From NCBI GenBank assembly GCA_947631855.1, contig CANRMX010000023.1, positions 1 through 32,850 on the forward strand: a stretch of 32,850 nucleotides of DNA. The letters run 5' to 3'. Position 1 is the stretch's first letter, and every line of letters begins with the position of its first letter. Positions 7,413 to 16,434 of this stretch are shown piece by piece. The translations under genes were made by a program, and so were the position numbers. The notes beneath the pieces were generated by a model. That model was not told the origin of the DNA and ran no database searches. It saw only the letters and a program-made list of their open reading frames with translations. This stretch comes from an uncultured Clostridia bacterium. GTDB taxonomy: Bacteria; Bacillota; Clostridia; Oscillospirales; Acutalibacteraceae.

Positions 7413-8627
7413 TCAGGTGCGGTAGTCGCCGTTGATCTTCACATAGTCGTAGGTGAGGTCGCACCCGTAGGCCTCGGCCTGGGCCGCGCCGCTGTGCAGC
7501 TCCACCAGAACGGTGATCTCTTTTGCGTGGAGCACCTGGGCGGCCAGTTCCTCGTCAAAGGCCAGCCCGCAGCCGTCCTTGCACACCAGGATCGTCCCGT
7601 TCTCGCTCTCATAGGCCACGTCGATCTTCTCCACGTCCACCGGGCAGCCCGCGTAGCCCACTGCGCACAGCACCCGGCCGCAGTTGGCGTCCTCGCCGAA
7701 CATGGCGGCCTTCACCAGCGAGGAGCAGATCACGGACTTGGCCACCGTCCGGGCGGTCTCTCTGTCCGCCGCGCCGGTGACTTTGCACACCAGCAGCTTG
7801 GTGGCACCCTCGCCGTCCCCTGCCATCTTCCTGGCCAGGGCTCTGCACAGGGCCGTCAGCGCCTGGTTGAACGCCTCAAATGCTTCGCCCTCGGCGGCGA
7901 TCTCCGGATTGCCCGCCGCGCCGTTGGCCAGCACGGCAAAGGTGTCGTTGGTGGAGGTGTCCCCATCCACCGAGATCATGTTGAAGGTCTCGTCCGCCGC
8001 CCGGTGGATGGCCCGATCCAGCAGCGCCGATGTAATGGCGCAGTCGGTGGTGACGAAGCACAGCATGGTGGCCATGTTGGGGTGGATCATGCCGCAGCCC
8101 TTGGAGATGCCCCCGATGGTCACGGTCTTGCCGCCCAGCTCCAGCTGCACGGCGGCCTCCTTGGGCACGGTATCGGTGGTCATGATGGCCTGGGCCGCCA
8201 GCGCCGAGCCCTCATGGGACAGGGAAGCCTTCAGCGCCCCGGCCGCCGCCTCGATGGGCGCCATGGGCAGGGCCTGCCCGATCACCCCGGTGGAGGCCAC
8301 GATCACATCGCTGGGAGCGATCCCCAGCTGTTCCGCCGCGATCTGGCACATCCGCTCCGCTTTCTCGATGCCGTCGGGATTGCAGGTGTTGGCGTTGCCC
8401 GAATTCACGATCACCGCCTGGGCCCGGCCGTCGGACAGATTCTTTTGGGTCACGGTGATGGGCGCACCCTTCACCAGATTGGTGGTATACACCGCCGCCG
8501 CCGCGCAGGGCAGCGGACTGTAGATGAGAGCCAGATCCAGCTTTGTCAGGGTGGGCTTGATGCCCGCGCGCACCCCGCCGGCCTCAAAGCCCTGGGCCGC
8601 GGTGACGCCTCCGGCGATCCATTTCAT
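7413..8627 (-). CDS. argJ: Glutamate N-acetyltransferase / ornithine acetyltransferase (ArgJ)
   Basis: This 404-residue enzyme transfers the acetyl group from N-acetylornithine back to glutamate, giving the cyclic arginine pathway. It is made as a precursor that cleaves itself before the Thr in HPNMATML near residue 185-192, which becomes the nucleophile of the beta chain. DGDTSTNDT near 230 and the C-terminal INGDYRT end are family hallmarks. The start at 8627 has an AGGAGG site; the longer frame to 8681 runs over the argC junction. There is no ArgA or ArgE in the cluster, consistent with ArgJ serving the first and fifth steps. Whether it is bifunctional (also using acetyl-CoA) cannot be read from sequence alone. 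Confidence 0.95.
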   Translation of the reverse strand: MKWIAGGVTAAQGFEAGGVRAGIKPTLTKLDLALIYSPLPCAAAAVYTTNLVKGAPITVTQKNLSDGRAQAVIVNSGNANTCNPDGIEKAERMCQIAAEQLGIAPSDVIVASTGVIGQALPMAPIEAAAGALKASLSHEGSALAAQAIMTTDTVPKEAAVQLELGGKTVTIGGISKGCGMIHPNMATMLCFVTTDCAITSALLDRAIHRAADETFNMISVDGDTSTNDTFAVLANGAAGNPEIAAEGEAFEAFNQALTALCRALARKMAGDGEGATKLLVCKVTGAADRETARTVAKSVICSSLVKAAMFGEDANCGRVLCAVGYAGCPVDVEKIDVAYESENGTILVCKDGCGLAFDEELAAQVLHAKEITVLVELHSGAAQAEAYGCDLTYDYVKINGDYRT

Positions 8628-8652
8628 GGGAATTCCTCCTGTATCGTGGTTT

Positions 8653-9588
8653 TCAAATGCACAGCCCGGCGGTCTCGTCAAAGCCCAGCATGAGGTTCAT
8701 ATTCTGCACCGCCGCGCCGGACGCGCCCTTGCCCAGATTGTCGAACAGGGCCGTCACGGTCAGCAGGTCGTCGTTGCCGGCCACTGCCAAGGTGAGGCCG
8801 TCGCTGCCGGTAAATTCGTTGGCGTAGAGCTTGGGGCGGCTGTCGAGCTCCGCCACCCGGACCACGCCCTGGCCGTGATAAAACGCCGCCAGCGCCTTTT
8901 GCACGTCTCCAAGGCCCGCCACGCCCCGCAGCTGGCTGCGGTGGAGCATCACCGTGGTGGCCATGCCCTTGTAGTAATCGTCCACCACCGGGCAGAACAC
9001 CGGCAGCACGGTCAGGCCGCTGCGCACCTGCATCTCCGGCAGGTGCTTGTGATTTTGCCCCAGCCCGTAGACGGCGGGGCTGGATAAAAAGGGGTCGCGG
9101 TCCTCCGCCTCGTATTGGGCGATCATCTTCTTCCCGCCGCCGGAATACCCGGTGAGGGAGAAGCAGGTGAGGGCTGCGTCGGCGGGCAGGATGCCCATAT
9201 CCACCAGCGGGTACACGATGGAAATAAACCCGGTGGCGTGGCAGCCGGGATTGGCCACCCGCCTGCTCTCCGCGATCCGGCTCCGGTGCAGGCCGCTCAG
9301 CTCCGGGAAGCCATAGGCCCAGTCCGGCGAGACCCGGTGGGCCGTGGAGGCGTCGATGACCCGGGTGTTGGGATTGTCGATCATGGCCACGGCCTCCGCC
9401 GCCGCAGCATCCGGCAGGCAGAGGAACACCAGATCCGCCGCGTTCAACAGCTTTTTCCGTTCGGCGGCGTCCTTCCGCTTGTCCTCGTCGATGGCCAGCA
9501 GCTCGATATCGTCCCGGCCGGCCAGCCGCCGGTCGATCTGCAATCCGGTGGTGCCCTCCCGGCCGTCAATAAAAAGTTTCGGTTTCAT
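8653..9588 (-). CDS. argC: N-acetyl-gamma-glutamyl-phosphate reductase, short (type 2) form
   Basis: This NADPH-dependent enzyme reduces N-acetylglutamyl phosphate to the semialdehyde. The 311-residue length and opening residues (KLFIDGREGTTG) fit the shorter type 2 ArgC class rather than the roughly 340-residue form. The catalytic cysteine is in ANPGCHATG near residue 115, and STAHR near 95 is also conserved. The ATG overlaps the argH stop codon as ATGA, so translation is probably coupled. The upstream extension to 9705 lies inside argH and is rejected. Confidence 0.93.
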   Translation of the reverse strand: MKPKLFIDGREGTTGLQIDRRLAGRDDIELLAIDEDKRKDAAERKKLLNAADLVFLCLPDAAAAEAVAMIDNPNTRVIDASTAHRVSPDWAYGFPELSGLHRSRIAESRRVANPGCHATGFISIVYPLVDMGILPADAALTCFSLTGYSGGGKKMIAQYEAEDRDPFLSSPAVYGLGQNHKHLPEMQVRSGLTVLPVFCPVVDDYYKGMATTVMLHRSQLRGVAGLGDVQKALAAFYHGQGVVRVAELDSRPKLYANEFTGSDGLTLAVAGNDDLLTVTALFDNLGKGASGAAVQNMNLMLGFDETAGLCI

Positions 9589-10991
9589 GGCGTGCCGCCT
9601 CCTTTGCCGGTCGGATGATCCTCGATCAGCGCCCGCACCCGGCACACCTGGGCCCGGACGTTTTCCGGCGCGGGGCCGCCCACCACGGTGCGCTCCCGCA
9701 CGCATTTGTCCAAGTTGATAGCCCCATACACGCCCTCATCAAAGGCGGGGCACAGGGCCCGGTATTCCTCCAGCGGCAGGGTCTCCAGCGTGCAGCCCTT
9801 TTCGATGCACACCGCCACCAGCTCGCCGGTGATCTTATACGCGTCCCGGAACGGCAGGCCCTTTTCGGCCACCAGATAATCCGCGCAGTCCGTGGCGTTG
9901 ATGAAGCCTCCAGCGGCGGCCGCCCGCATCCTGTCCGCCCGCACCGTCATGGTCTGCAGCATGGGGATCAGCGGCGTGAGGCACAGCTTCAGGGTATCCG
10001 CCGCGTCGAACACCGCCTCCTTGTCCTCCTGCATATCCTTGTTGTAGGCCAGGGGCAAGCCCTTGAGCATAGTGAGCATCCCCATCAAATCGCCGAACAC
10101 CCGGCCGCTTTTGCCCCGGATCAGCTCCGCCAGATCGGGGTTCTTCTTCTGGGGCATGATGGACGATCCCGTGCAGAACGCGTCGTCCAGCTCGATAAAT
10201 TTGAATTCCCAGGAGCACCACAGCACCAGCTCCTCGCACAGGCGGGAGAGGTGGGTCATGGTCATGGCGCAGCAGAAGCCGATCTCCGCGCAGAAATCCC
10301 GGTCGCTCACTGCGTCCAGGCTGTTCTGGCTCACCGCCGAAAAGCCCAGTAGCGCCGCGGTCCGGGCCCGATCCAGCGGATAGGTGGTGCCCGCCAGCGC
10401 ACCGGCGCCCAGCGGCAGCACGTCCATGCGGTGCAGCGCATCCTCAAAGCGGGAAAGATCCCGCAGCAGCATCTCGCAATAGGCCATGAGGTGGTGCCCG
10501 AAGGTCACCGGCTGGGCCCGCTGCATGTGGGTGTAGCCGGGCATCACCGCTTCGGCGTTTTCCTCGGCCCGGTCGCACAGCACGGCGATCAGCGCCCGCA
10601 TCTGCCCCATCAGCCCGGCGCAGGCCTCCCGGAGATACAGCCGCACGTCCAGCGCCACCTGATCGTTCCGGCTGCGGGCGGTGTGCAGGCGCTTGCCCGT
10701 GTCCCCCAGCCGGGCGGTGAGCTCCGCCTCCACAAAGGTGTGGATGTCCTCCGCATCCGGGTCGATGGGCAGCGCCCCGCTTTCGATATCCCGGAGCAAT
10801 TCCAGCAGCCCCGCCTGCAGCTTTTCGCTTTCCTCGAGGGAGAGGATCCCCTGCTCCCCCAGCATTTTCGCGTGGGCGATGGAGCCCTGAATATCCTGCC
10901 TTGCCATGCGGCTGTCCACGGCGATGCTGGAATTAAAATCGTTGGTTTTGGGGTCCGGCTCCTTGGAGAACCGGCCTTTCCAGAGTTTCAT
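9585..10991 (-). CDS. argH: Argininosuccinate lyase
   Basis: This enzyme splits argininosuccinate into arginine and fumarate, the last step of the pathway. The 468-residue protein has the superfamily signature GSSIMPQKKNPD near residues 280-291, the N-terminal LWKGRFS, and the HTARSRND segment near 105. The ATG at 10991 overlaps the Nudix stop codon as ATGA. The frame continues upstream to 11117 but that part lies in the Nudix gene. Confidence 0.96.
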   Translation of the reverse strand: MKLWKGRFSKEPDPKTNDFNSSIAVDSRMARQDIQGSIAHAKMLGEQGILSLEESEKLQAGLLELLRDIESGALPIDPDAEDIHTFVEAELTARLGDTGKRLHTARSRNDQVALDVRLYLREACAGLMGQMRALIAVLCDRAEENAEAVMPGYTHMQRAQPVTFGHHLMAYCEMLLRDLSRFEDALHRMDVLPLGAGALAGTTYPLDRARTAALLGFSAVSQNSLDAVSDRDFCAEIGFCCAMTMTHLSRLCEELVLWCSWEFKFIELDDAFCTGSSIMPQKKNPDLAELIRGKSGRVFGDLMGMLTMLKGLPLAYNKDMQEDKEAVFDAADTLKLCLTPLIPMLQTMTVRADRMRAAAAGGFINATDCADYLVAEKGLPFRDAYKITGELVAVCIEKGCTLETLPLEEYRALCPAFDEGVYGAINLDKCVRERTVVGGPAPENVRAQVCRVRALIEDHPTGKGGGTP

Positions 10992-11515
10992 GCTTTCCCG
11001 CTCGCTTTCTGCATCCAGTCTAAAAAAGCATCCAAATATCCCTGCATGTGCGCAAACACCGAGGGCGCGAACGCCCCGGCGTCCCGCATCTGCCAGAGCT
11101 CGTCCAGCGTGATCCACTGGGCGGCGTCCGTTTCGCCCGGCTGCAGCCGGACGTCCTCCGCGCGAAAGTGCGCCGTCACGCCGTAATCCAGCCCGATATA
11201 CGGCCAGCGGGACGCGGATTTGCCCAGCAGCTGCACGTCCTCCCGGCGCACGGTGATGCCCGTTTCTTCATACAGCTCCCGCAGGATGGCGTCCTCCGGG
11301 GTCTCTCCGGCACGCACGTGGCCGCCGGTATTTTCCCACTGACCGGGGGCGTAGGGCTTTTCCTTTGCCCGGCGGGTGACGAAAAGATTTCCCTTCCCGT
11401 CCGTCACCCAAATGCCCACGGCCAGCCGGTATTCGTCGGGGCCTAGGGGATCGTCCCGGTCGGCGATGCGGCCGGTCTTCTCCCCGGCGGCGTTATAGAT
11501 GTCGATCCATTCCAT
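10988..11515 (-). CDS. Nudix hydrolase embedded in the arginine operon
   Basis: This 175-residue protein has a complete Nudix box, beginning GHVRAGETPEDAILRE near residue 64 and ending YEETGI, with the REXXEE metal-binding core. The N-terminal part (EWIDIYNAAGEKTG) resembles the isopentenyl-diphosphate-isomerase-like/YfcD branch of Nudix enzymes. Its substrate is unknown. It sits between argG (28-nt gap) and argH (ATGA overlap), so it is co-transcribed and translationally coupled with arginine genes; a direct role in the pathway is not established. Confidence 0.85.
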   Translation of the reverse strand: MEWIDIYNAAGEKTGRIADRDDPLGPDEYRLAVGIWVTDGKGNLFVTRRAKEKPYAPGQWENTGGHVRAGETPEDAILRELYEETGITVRREDVQLLGKSASRWPYIGLDYGVTAHFRAEDVRLQPGETDAAQWITLDELWQMRDAGAFAPSVFAHMQGYLDAFLDWMQKASGKA

Positions 11516-11543
11516 GGTGCTGCTGTCCTGCCGGATGCGCTCT

Positions 11544-12770
11544 TTATTTGTCGTAGGTCAGGCCCTTCTTCGCCTGCACCTTGATGGGCAGGCCGAACAG
11601 GTTGATGAAGCCCGCGGAATCCTTCTGGTCGTAGACTTCGTCCTCGTCGAAGGTGGCGATGTCCTCGTCATACAGGGAATAGGGCGAAGTGACCCCCGCG
11701 TCGATGATGTTGCCCTTATAGAGCTTCAGCTTCACGTCGCCGGTGACGGTCTCCTGGGTGGAATCCACAAAGGCGGAGAGCGCCTGGCGCAGGGGAGTGT
11801 ACCACTGGCCGTAGTACACCAGCTCGGCGAATTTCAGCGCCACCTGCTGCTTATAGTGGTAGGTGTCCCGATCCAGGCACAGCTCCTCCAGCTTGTTGTG
11901 GGCGTGGTACAGGATGGTGCCGCCGGGGGTCTCATACACGCCGCGGGACTTCATGCCCACCAGCCGGTTCTCCACGATATCCGCCAGCCCGATGCCGTTT
12001 TTGCCGCCCAGGTCGTTGAGCTTGGCCACCATTTCCGCGCCGGAGAGGGTCTCGCCGTTGAGAGAAGTGGGCACGCCTTTTTCAAAGTGCAGGGTGATGT
12101 AGGTGGGCGCGTCGGGGGCCTGTTCCGGGGAGACGCCCATCTCCAAAAAGCCGGGCTTGTTGTACTGGGGCTCGTTGGCCGGGTCTTCCAGATCCAGCCC
12201 CTCGTGGGACAGGTGCCACAGATTCTTGTCCTTGGAATAATTGGTCTCCCGGTTGATCCGCAGCGGGATGTTGTGGGCCTCGGCGTAGTCGATCTCCTCC
12301 TCCCGGCTCTTGAGATCCCAAATGCGCCAGGGAGCGATGATCTTCATATCGGGGGCAAAGGCCTTGATGGCCAGCTCGAAGCGCACCTGATCGTTGCCTT
12401 TGCCGGTGCAGCCGTGGCAGATGGCGTCTGCGCCCTCTTTCTTGGCGATCTCCACGATGCCCTTGGCGATGATGGGCCGGGCAAAGGAGGTGCCCAGCAG
12501 GTACTTGTTCTCATACACGGCCCCGGCCTTCACGGTGGGGTACACGTAATCGGTGACGAATTCTTCTTTCAAATCCAATATGTAGAGCTTGGAAGCGCCG
12601 GTCTTTTTGGCCTTTTCCTCCAGGCCGTCCAGCTCGGTACCCTGGCCCACGTCGCCGGAGACGGCGATGACCTCGCAGTTGTTGTAGTTTTCCTTGAGCC
12701 ACGGGATGATGATGGAGGTATCCAGCCCGCCGGAATAGGCCAGCACCACTTTTTTGATTTCGTTCGCCAT
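11544..12770 (-). CDS. argG: Argininosuccinate synthase
   Basis: This enzyme joins citrulline and aspartate using ATP. The 408-residue protein has the N-type ATP-pyrophosphatase P-loop AYSGGLDTS near residues 10-18, [13 protein letters not shown] near 120, and the SPYSLYDED segment in the C-terminal part. The length is typical. It is the first gene of the long arginine operon and follows a good promoter; the ATG at 12770 is preceded by AGAGAGG. Confidence 0.96.
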   Translation of the reverse strand: MANEIKKVVLAYSGGLDTSIIIPWLKENYNNCEVIAVSGDVGQGTELDGLEEKAKKTGASKLYILDLKEEFVTDYVYPTVKAGAVYENKYLLGTSFARPIIAKGIVEIAKKEGADAICHGCTGKGNDQVRFELAIKAFAPDMKIIAPWRIWDLKSREEEIDYAEAHNIPLRINRETNYSKDKNLWHLSHEGLDLEDPANEPQYNKPGFLEMGVSPEQAPDAPTYITLHFEKGVPTSLNGETLSGAEMVAKLNDLGGKNGIGLADIVENRLVGMKSRGVYETPGGTILYHAHNKLEELCLDRDTYHYKQQVALKFAELVYYGQWYTPLRQALSAFVDSTQETVTGDVKLKLYKGNIIDAGVTSPYSLYDEDIATFDEDEVYDQKDSAGFINLFGLPIKVQAKKGLTYDK

Positions 12771-12808
12771 TTGATGAAACCTCTCTTTTTCAGTTTGATA
12801 CGTGAACT

Positions 12809-12836
12809 ATTATACACCCGCCGCCGGAAAAAGCAA
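12809..12836 (-). promoter_or_regulatory. Promoter of the arginine operon
   Basis: On the minus strand TTGCTT (plus 12831-12836) and a perfect TATAAT (plus 12809-12814) are 16 nt apart, about 40 nt before the argG start. No clear ArgR box could be recognised by eye. Confidence 0.65.
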
Positions 12837-12930
12837 GCCCTGTTTTGAATATTTATTCACCCGCGGGAATTTTTCTCCGACTCCCTGCAAGAACCGGGTG
12901 TTTTCCCTTGCCTTTTTGTGGATTTCCTCA

Positions 12931-12963
12931 AAAAAACGCGCTCCCCTTTTGGAGTGGGAAGCG
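12931..12963 (-). terminator. Intrinsic terminator after the second Nudix gene
   Basis: Arms 12939-12946 and 12956-12963 form an 8-bp stem with one G-T wobble on the minus strand, followed by six T residues (plus 12931-12936). It insulates the arginine promoter from upstream transcription. Confidence 0.8.
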
Positions 12964-12997
12964 TTTTTATGCAGCGTATGCACCGTTTTATACATTT

Positions 12998-13474
12998 TTA
13001 TTCATACTCCGCCCGGAGGGTCAGCGCCTCGGGCAGGTGGAAGATGGCCTCCTTCAAAAACAGCGGATAGAAATACGCGTCCCGCAGCTGCGCAAAAGGC
13101 ATCCAGCGGAACTCGTGCACCTCCGCGCCTTCCCGGCGGAAGAAGGACTCGCCGCCCGTCGGCAGGCCGCTTGCCGGGGTCTCCATCAAAAAATAGAGGC
13201 AGAGCTCGTGGTATTTCCGATCCGTGCCGTCCGGCACGAAAAAACTCTGGTTGAGCCACAGGGGCCGGTCGATCTCGGCGGAAATGTCCAGCTCTTCGCG
13301 CATCTCCCGGAGCAGAGCGGCCTCGGCGGTCTCCCCCACCGCCACCCGGCCGCCGGGCAGGTACCAGTGGCCCTCCGGGCTGTCCCGCATGACCAGCAGC
13401 CGGCCCTCCCGGATGAACAGCCCGGCCACGCGGTAGTTGAAAAGCTGATCGCCCACAGCAAAGGTGATATCCAT
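12998..13474 (-). CDS. Nudix hydrolase
   Basis: This 158-residue Nudix protein has the box GGRVAVGETAEAALLREM near residues 40-58, followed by REELDI. It is a generic NUDIX enzyme of unknown substrate. The ATG at 13474 has a strong AAAGGAGG site; an in-frame extension to 13519 overlaps the promoter and is rejected. It is unrelated in detail to the Nudix protein in the arg operon: its N-terminus is DITFAVGDQLFNYRVAG, a form seen in MutT-like stand-alone enzymes. Confidence 0.85.
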   Translation of the reverse strand: MDITFAVGDQLFNYRVAGLFIREGRLLVMRDSPEGHWYLPGGRVAVGETAEAALLREMREELDISAEIDRPLWLNQSFFVPDGTDRKYHELCLYFLMETPASGLPTGGESFFRREGAEVHEFRWMPFAQLRDAYFYPLFLKEAIFHLPEALTLRAEYE

Positions 13475-13509
13475 GTGCAGTCCTCCTTTGTTTTTTGCAA
13501 TAGAGGGAT

Positions 13510-13538
13510 AGAATACCACCCCGCGCGCAAATTGTCAA
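13510..13538 (-). promoter_or_regulatory. Promoter of the second Nudix gene
   Basis: TTGACA (plus 13533-13538) and TATTCT (plus 13510-13515) are 17 nt apart on the minus strand. The -35 box overlaps the hflX stop codon. Confidence 0.65.
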
Positions 13539-14779
13539 GTCATGAGATATTCTTTCACCTGGGCGTACAGCCGGTCGTCCACCCGGGCGGTGACCCGGAT
13601 GCCCTCGGCCACATATTCCTCCCTCAGCACTGCGCCCTCCGCCCGGAGCATCGCCGCCAGATTCCCCTTGGCAAAGGGCAAAAGCAGCTCCACGTCCCGG
13701 GTGGGGTCGGGCAGATTCTCCTCGATGGCGGCCAGCAGGTCGTCGATGCCCGCCCCGGTGCGGGCCGAAATGCGCACCGCGCCTGGGATCCGCAAAGTGT
13801 TTTCCGGGTCTTCCACCGCGTCCCACTTGTTCAGCACCGGGATCACCGCCGCCTCTCCCGTGCCCAGAGAGCGCAGCAGTTCCTCCGTGACCTGCAAATG
13901 CTCGGCGGCTTCGGGGCTGGCGGCGTCGCAGATATTCAGCAGGATATCGGCGTTGGCCGCCTGCTCCAGCGTGGACTTGAACGCCTCCACCAGATGGTGG
14001 GGCAGCCGCCGGAGCAGCCCAACGGTGTCCACCAGCAGCACGGTCTTGCCGCCGGGCAGCTTCAACGCCCGGGCGGTGGGGTCCAGCGTGGCGAACAGCT
14101 TGTTTTCCGCCAGCACCCCCGCATCGGTGAGGCGGTTCATCAGGGTGCTTTTGCCCGCGTTGGTGTAGCCCACCAGCGCCACCGTCACGGTGCCGGTCTT
14201 CTCCCGCCGCCGCTGGATGACCTGCCGGGCCGCTTCGGATTCCTCCAGCTGGGCTTTCAGCGCGCCGATCCGCCGCCGGATGTGCCGCCGGTCGGTCTCC
14301 AGCTGGGTCTCGCCGGGGCCGCGGGTGCCGATGCCACCGCCCAGCCGGGACAGCGCCGTGCCCCTGCCGGTGAGCCTGGGCAGCATATACCGCAGCTGGG
14401 CCAGTTCCACCTGCAATTTGCCCTCCCGGCTCCTGGCCCGCTGGGCGAAGATATCCAAAATCAACATGGTGCGGTCGACTACCCGCACCCCGAACAGCTC
14501 TTCCAGATTGCGGATCTGCGTGGGCGTCAGCTCCCGGTCGAAGATGCACAGCTCCAACGCCTCCGCCCGGATCAACTCGGCGGCCTCCTTTGCCATGCCG
14601 GAGCCCAGGCAGGTGGCCGTGTCCGGTGCGGGCCGCTTCTGGGTCAATTCTAAGGCCGGGTCGGCCCCGGCGGTGCGGGTGAGTTCCGCCAATTCCCGCA
14701 GGGAGCTTTCCCCGTCGTATTCTCCGGTGTCCACGCACACCAGCAGCGCCCGCTGGATTTTTTCTTCCGTTTCGATCAT
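13535..14779 (-). CDS. hflX: Ribosome-associated GTPase HflX
   Basis: HflX splits stalled or vacant 70S ribosomes and helps recovery from heat or antibiotic stress. The 414-residue protein has the HflX N-terminal domain and the glycine-rich linker signature RLGGGIGTRGPGETQLE near residues 146-162. Its GTPase domain has G1 GYTNAGKST near 204, G3 DTVGLL near 250 and G4 NKWD near 320, with a C-terminal domain after that. Family members often read DTVGFI at G3. The start at 14779 follows GGGAGG and a clear promoter. Confidence 0.95.
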   Translation of the reverse strand: MIETEEKIQRALLVCVDTGEYDGESSLRELAELTRTAGADPALELTQKRPAPDTATCLGSGMAKEAAELIRAEALELCIFDRELTPTQIRNLEELFGVRVVDRTMLILDIFAQRARSREGKLQVELAQLRYMLPRLTGRGTALSRLGGGIGTRGPGETQLETDRRHIRRRIGALKAQLEESEAARQVIQRRREKTGTVTVALVGYTNAGKSTLMNRLTDAGVLAENKLFATLDPTARALKLPGGKTVLLVDTVGLLRRLPHHLVEAFKSTLEQAANADILLNICDAASPEAAEHLQVTEELLRSLGTGEAAVIPVLNKWDAVEDPENTLRIPGAVRISARTGAGIDDLLAAIEENLPDPTRDVELLLPFAKGNLAAMLRAEGAVLREEYVAEGIRVTARVDDRLYAQVKEYLMT

Positions 14780-14805
14780 GCCCGGCGCCTCCCCTCGTCC
14801 TGTCC

Positions 14806-14834
14806 ATGATACTATGCTTTCCCGCCGCCGTCAA
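14806..14834 (-). promoter_or_regulatory. Promoter of hflX
   Basis: TTGACG (plus 14829-14834) and TATCAT (plus 14806-14811) are 17 nt apart on the minus strand, giving a leader of about 20 nt. Confidence 0.6.
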
Positions 14835-14857
14835 CTCTTTTCCTTTTGCCCGGCGAA

Positions 14858-14888
14858 CAGAAAAGAAGCGGAGGCGCTCGCCCCCGCT
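14858..14888 (-). terminator. Terminator at the end of the phage structural operon
   Basis: Arms 14867-14875 and 14880-14888 pair with one G-T wobble on the minus strand around GAGC, followed by a T-rich tract. It lies 17 nt after the last baseplate gene, so nothing further of the phage late region follows. Confidence 0.7.
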
Positions 14889-14905
14889 CCCTTTCTATTT
14901 TATCT

Positions 14906-15376
14906 TTATCCCGCCAGCGTCAGCGTCCACGGGATGTGGGCCGGCAGCAGCAGATTCAGCTCCCGCCGGGCCTCGGCTTCGGGGATCCCCAAAAGCCGGG
15001 TGGCCGTCACCTGCAGGCCCTCCGCCGTTTCGGTGATCGTCCCCTCGATGCCCGCCGCGGCCAGCGTTCGGGCAAAATCTTCCGGCGTAAAGCCAGTTGG
15101 CCTTACAGACAGCCGGGCCGCCAGCACCTTCCGGCGGTCTTCCAGGTCGGCGGTGGAGGGGTCGGGCTGGAAAATGCGCTCCCACTGGGCCAGCTGCTCT
15201 GCCGAGGCGGTGGCGGCGAAGCAATCCCCAAACAGGGTATCCATGGCCTCCTCCAGCCTGTCCAGCGCCGCTGCAGCCGCGTTCACCTCCCAATCGGCGG
15301 AGGTCTCGCCGGTCAGCCGGTACGCCCGGGTATCGTTCAGGATCTGGCGGATCCGCTCCGCTGCGCCGCCGCTCAT
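14906..15376 (-). CDS. Phage tail/baseplate protein, YmfQ/XkdU-like (DUF2313)
   Basis: This 156-residue protein sits immediately after the gpJ-like gene, where PBSX XkdU and Mu gp48-type proteins are found. The pattern fits that family: an N-terminal helical region, a central LFGDCFAAT...LAQWERIF segment near residues 47-68, a DRRKVLAARL motif, and a C-terminal domain with GIPEAEARRELNLLLPAHIPW. It is probably a baseplate wedge protein linking to fibres, but no fibre gene follows. The start overlaps the previous stop as ATGA. Confidence 0.75.
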   Translation of the reverse strand: MSGGAAERIRQILNDTRAYRLTGETSADWEVNAAAAALDRLEEAMDTLFGDCFAATASAEQLAQWERIFQPDPSTADLEDRRKVLAARLSVRPTGFTPEDFARTLAAAGIEGTITETAEGLQVTATRLLGIPEAEARRELNLLLPAHIPWTLTLAG

Positions 15377-16434
15377 GTGATCTCCCCCGTCACCAGGTTC
15401 CCGATCACCGGCATCACCGCGTCCGCCGCAGGCGCATCCCGCACGCCGGAGCTGAACTGCATCTGGATGGCCGGCACCGCGTCCAGCGCGGCCCGGCTGT
15501 ACTCGGTCAGATACACCGGGTCGCCCACCTGCTTTTTGGCGAACAGGTCGCGGATCGCCTGCTGCACCAGCGCTTCGGCGGCGGCATAATCCGCCCCGGC
15601 GGGCACCTTGAACAGGATGCCCACGTTCACCTTCCGGGCGCTGGCCGCCATCACGTCCACGGTGATCCCCAGCTCCCGGCGCTTTTCAAAGGCCGCCTTC
15701 ACGGCCTCCACCACTTCCTCGCCGGGTGCCGCGCCCTCGCCCCACAGGTAGATGTTCACCGTGCCGTCGCCGCCGCCTCTGGGCACCACCTGGGCCGAGG
15801 TCACACCCGGCTGCGCCAGGGCGATCTCCTTGTAATAGGCGGCGTTGGTGCCGTTATCCGGCTGGGCATAGGCCGCCAGGATGCGGGCGCGGTAGGCTTC
15901 GTCGTACTCCGGGTCGGCGCCGCCGGTGAAAGCCTCCCTGTTCACGCAGTAGTTGATCCCGGCGGGCACCGCGGTCAGCACGGTGATCCGCCCGGAGGCG
16001 CAGTTGCCTGCCCTGCCGCCCAGCACCGCCCGGGCGGGCGCGTCCACGCTCACCTCTCCGGCGGTGAGCACCGTTTCTTCCATTGTCTCATATTCCACCG
16101 GCTCCTCGCCGGAGGTGGCGCACACCGTCCCCTGCGGGATCACCAGATCGAAGCTCATGGGCAGATACCTGGAAAAGGTGATCGTCCCCACCGCGTGGGC
16201 CGCCTCTTTGCGGATGATCCCCCGCTGCTCCCCGTGGAGGTCCAGCCGATCGCCCGTGGCAGTCTGCGGGAAAGCCTCCCGGCGGAGCCACTGGAGCTTC
16301 GCCCACAGCCGGTACAGCTCTCCCGCCAGCACCCGCAGCCGCAGTCCCGTGTCCGAGACGTCCTCCGCCTCATGGCCGCTCTGGGCACGGTACGCCGCCT
16401 CCATGGAGCGCAGTAGTTCTTCAAAGGTCTCCAT
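15373..16434 (-). CDS. Baseplate J/gp47-family wedge protein (XkdT-like)
   Basis: This 353-residue baseplate wedge component is the arm of contractile injection baseplates. Typical features are a helical N-terminus with GDRLDLHGEQRGI near residue 62, a central beta domain with VLGGRAGNCASGRI near 135, a GGADPEYDEAYRARIL motif near 170, and PGVTSAQVVPRGGGDGTVNIYL near 205. The ATG at 16434 has GGGAGG eight nucleotides upstream; the frame to 16455 is a short extension without its own site. It overlaps the gp25-like gene by 14 nt. Confidence 0.88.
   Translation of the reverse strand: METFEELLRSMEAAYRAQSGHEAEDVSDTGLRLRVLAGELYRLWAKLQWLRREAFPQTATGDRLDLHGEQRGIIRKEAAHAVGTITFSRYLPMSFDLVIPQGTVCATSGEEPVEYETMEETVLTAGEVSVDAPARAVLGGRAGNCASGRITVLTAVPAGINYCVNREAFTGGADPEYDEAYRARILAAYAQPDNGTNAAYYKEIALAQPGVTSAQVVPRGGGDGTVNIYLWGEGAAPGEEVVEAVKAAFEKRRELGITVDVMAASARKVNVGILFKVPAGADYAAAEALVQQAIRDLFAKKQVGDPVYLTEYSRAALDAVPAIQMQFSSGVRDAPAADAVMPVIGNLVTGEIT

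Noticed and set aside
12809-12870. ArgR box at the argG promoter
   Set aside because: I looked for a TGAATAA-like palindrome by eye and found no convincing match; a motif scan would be needed.
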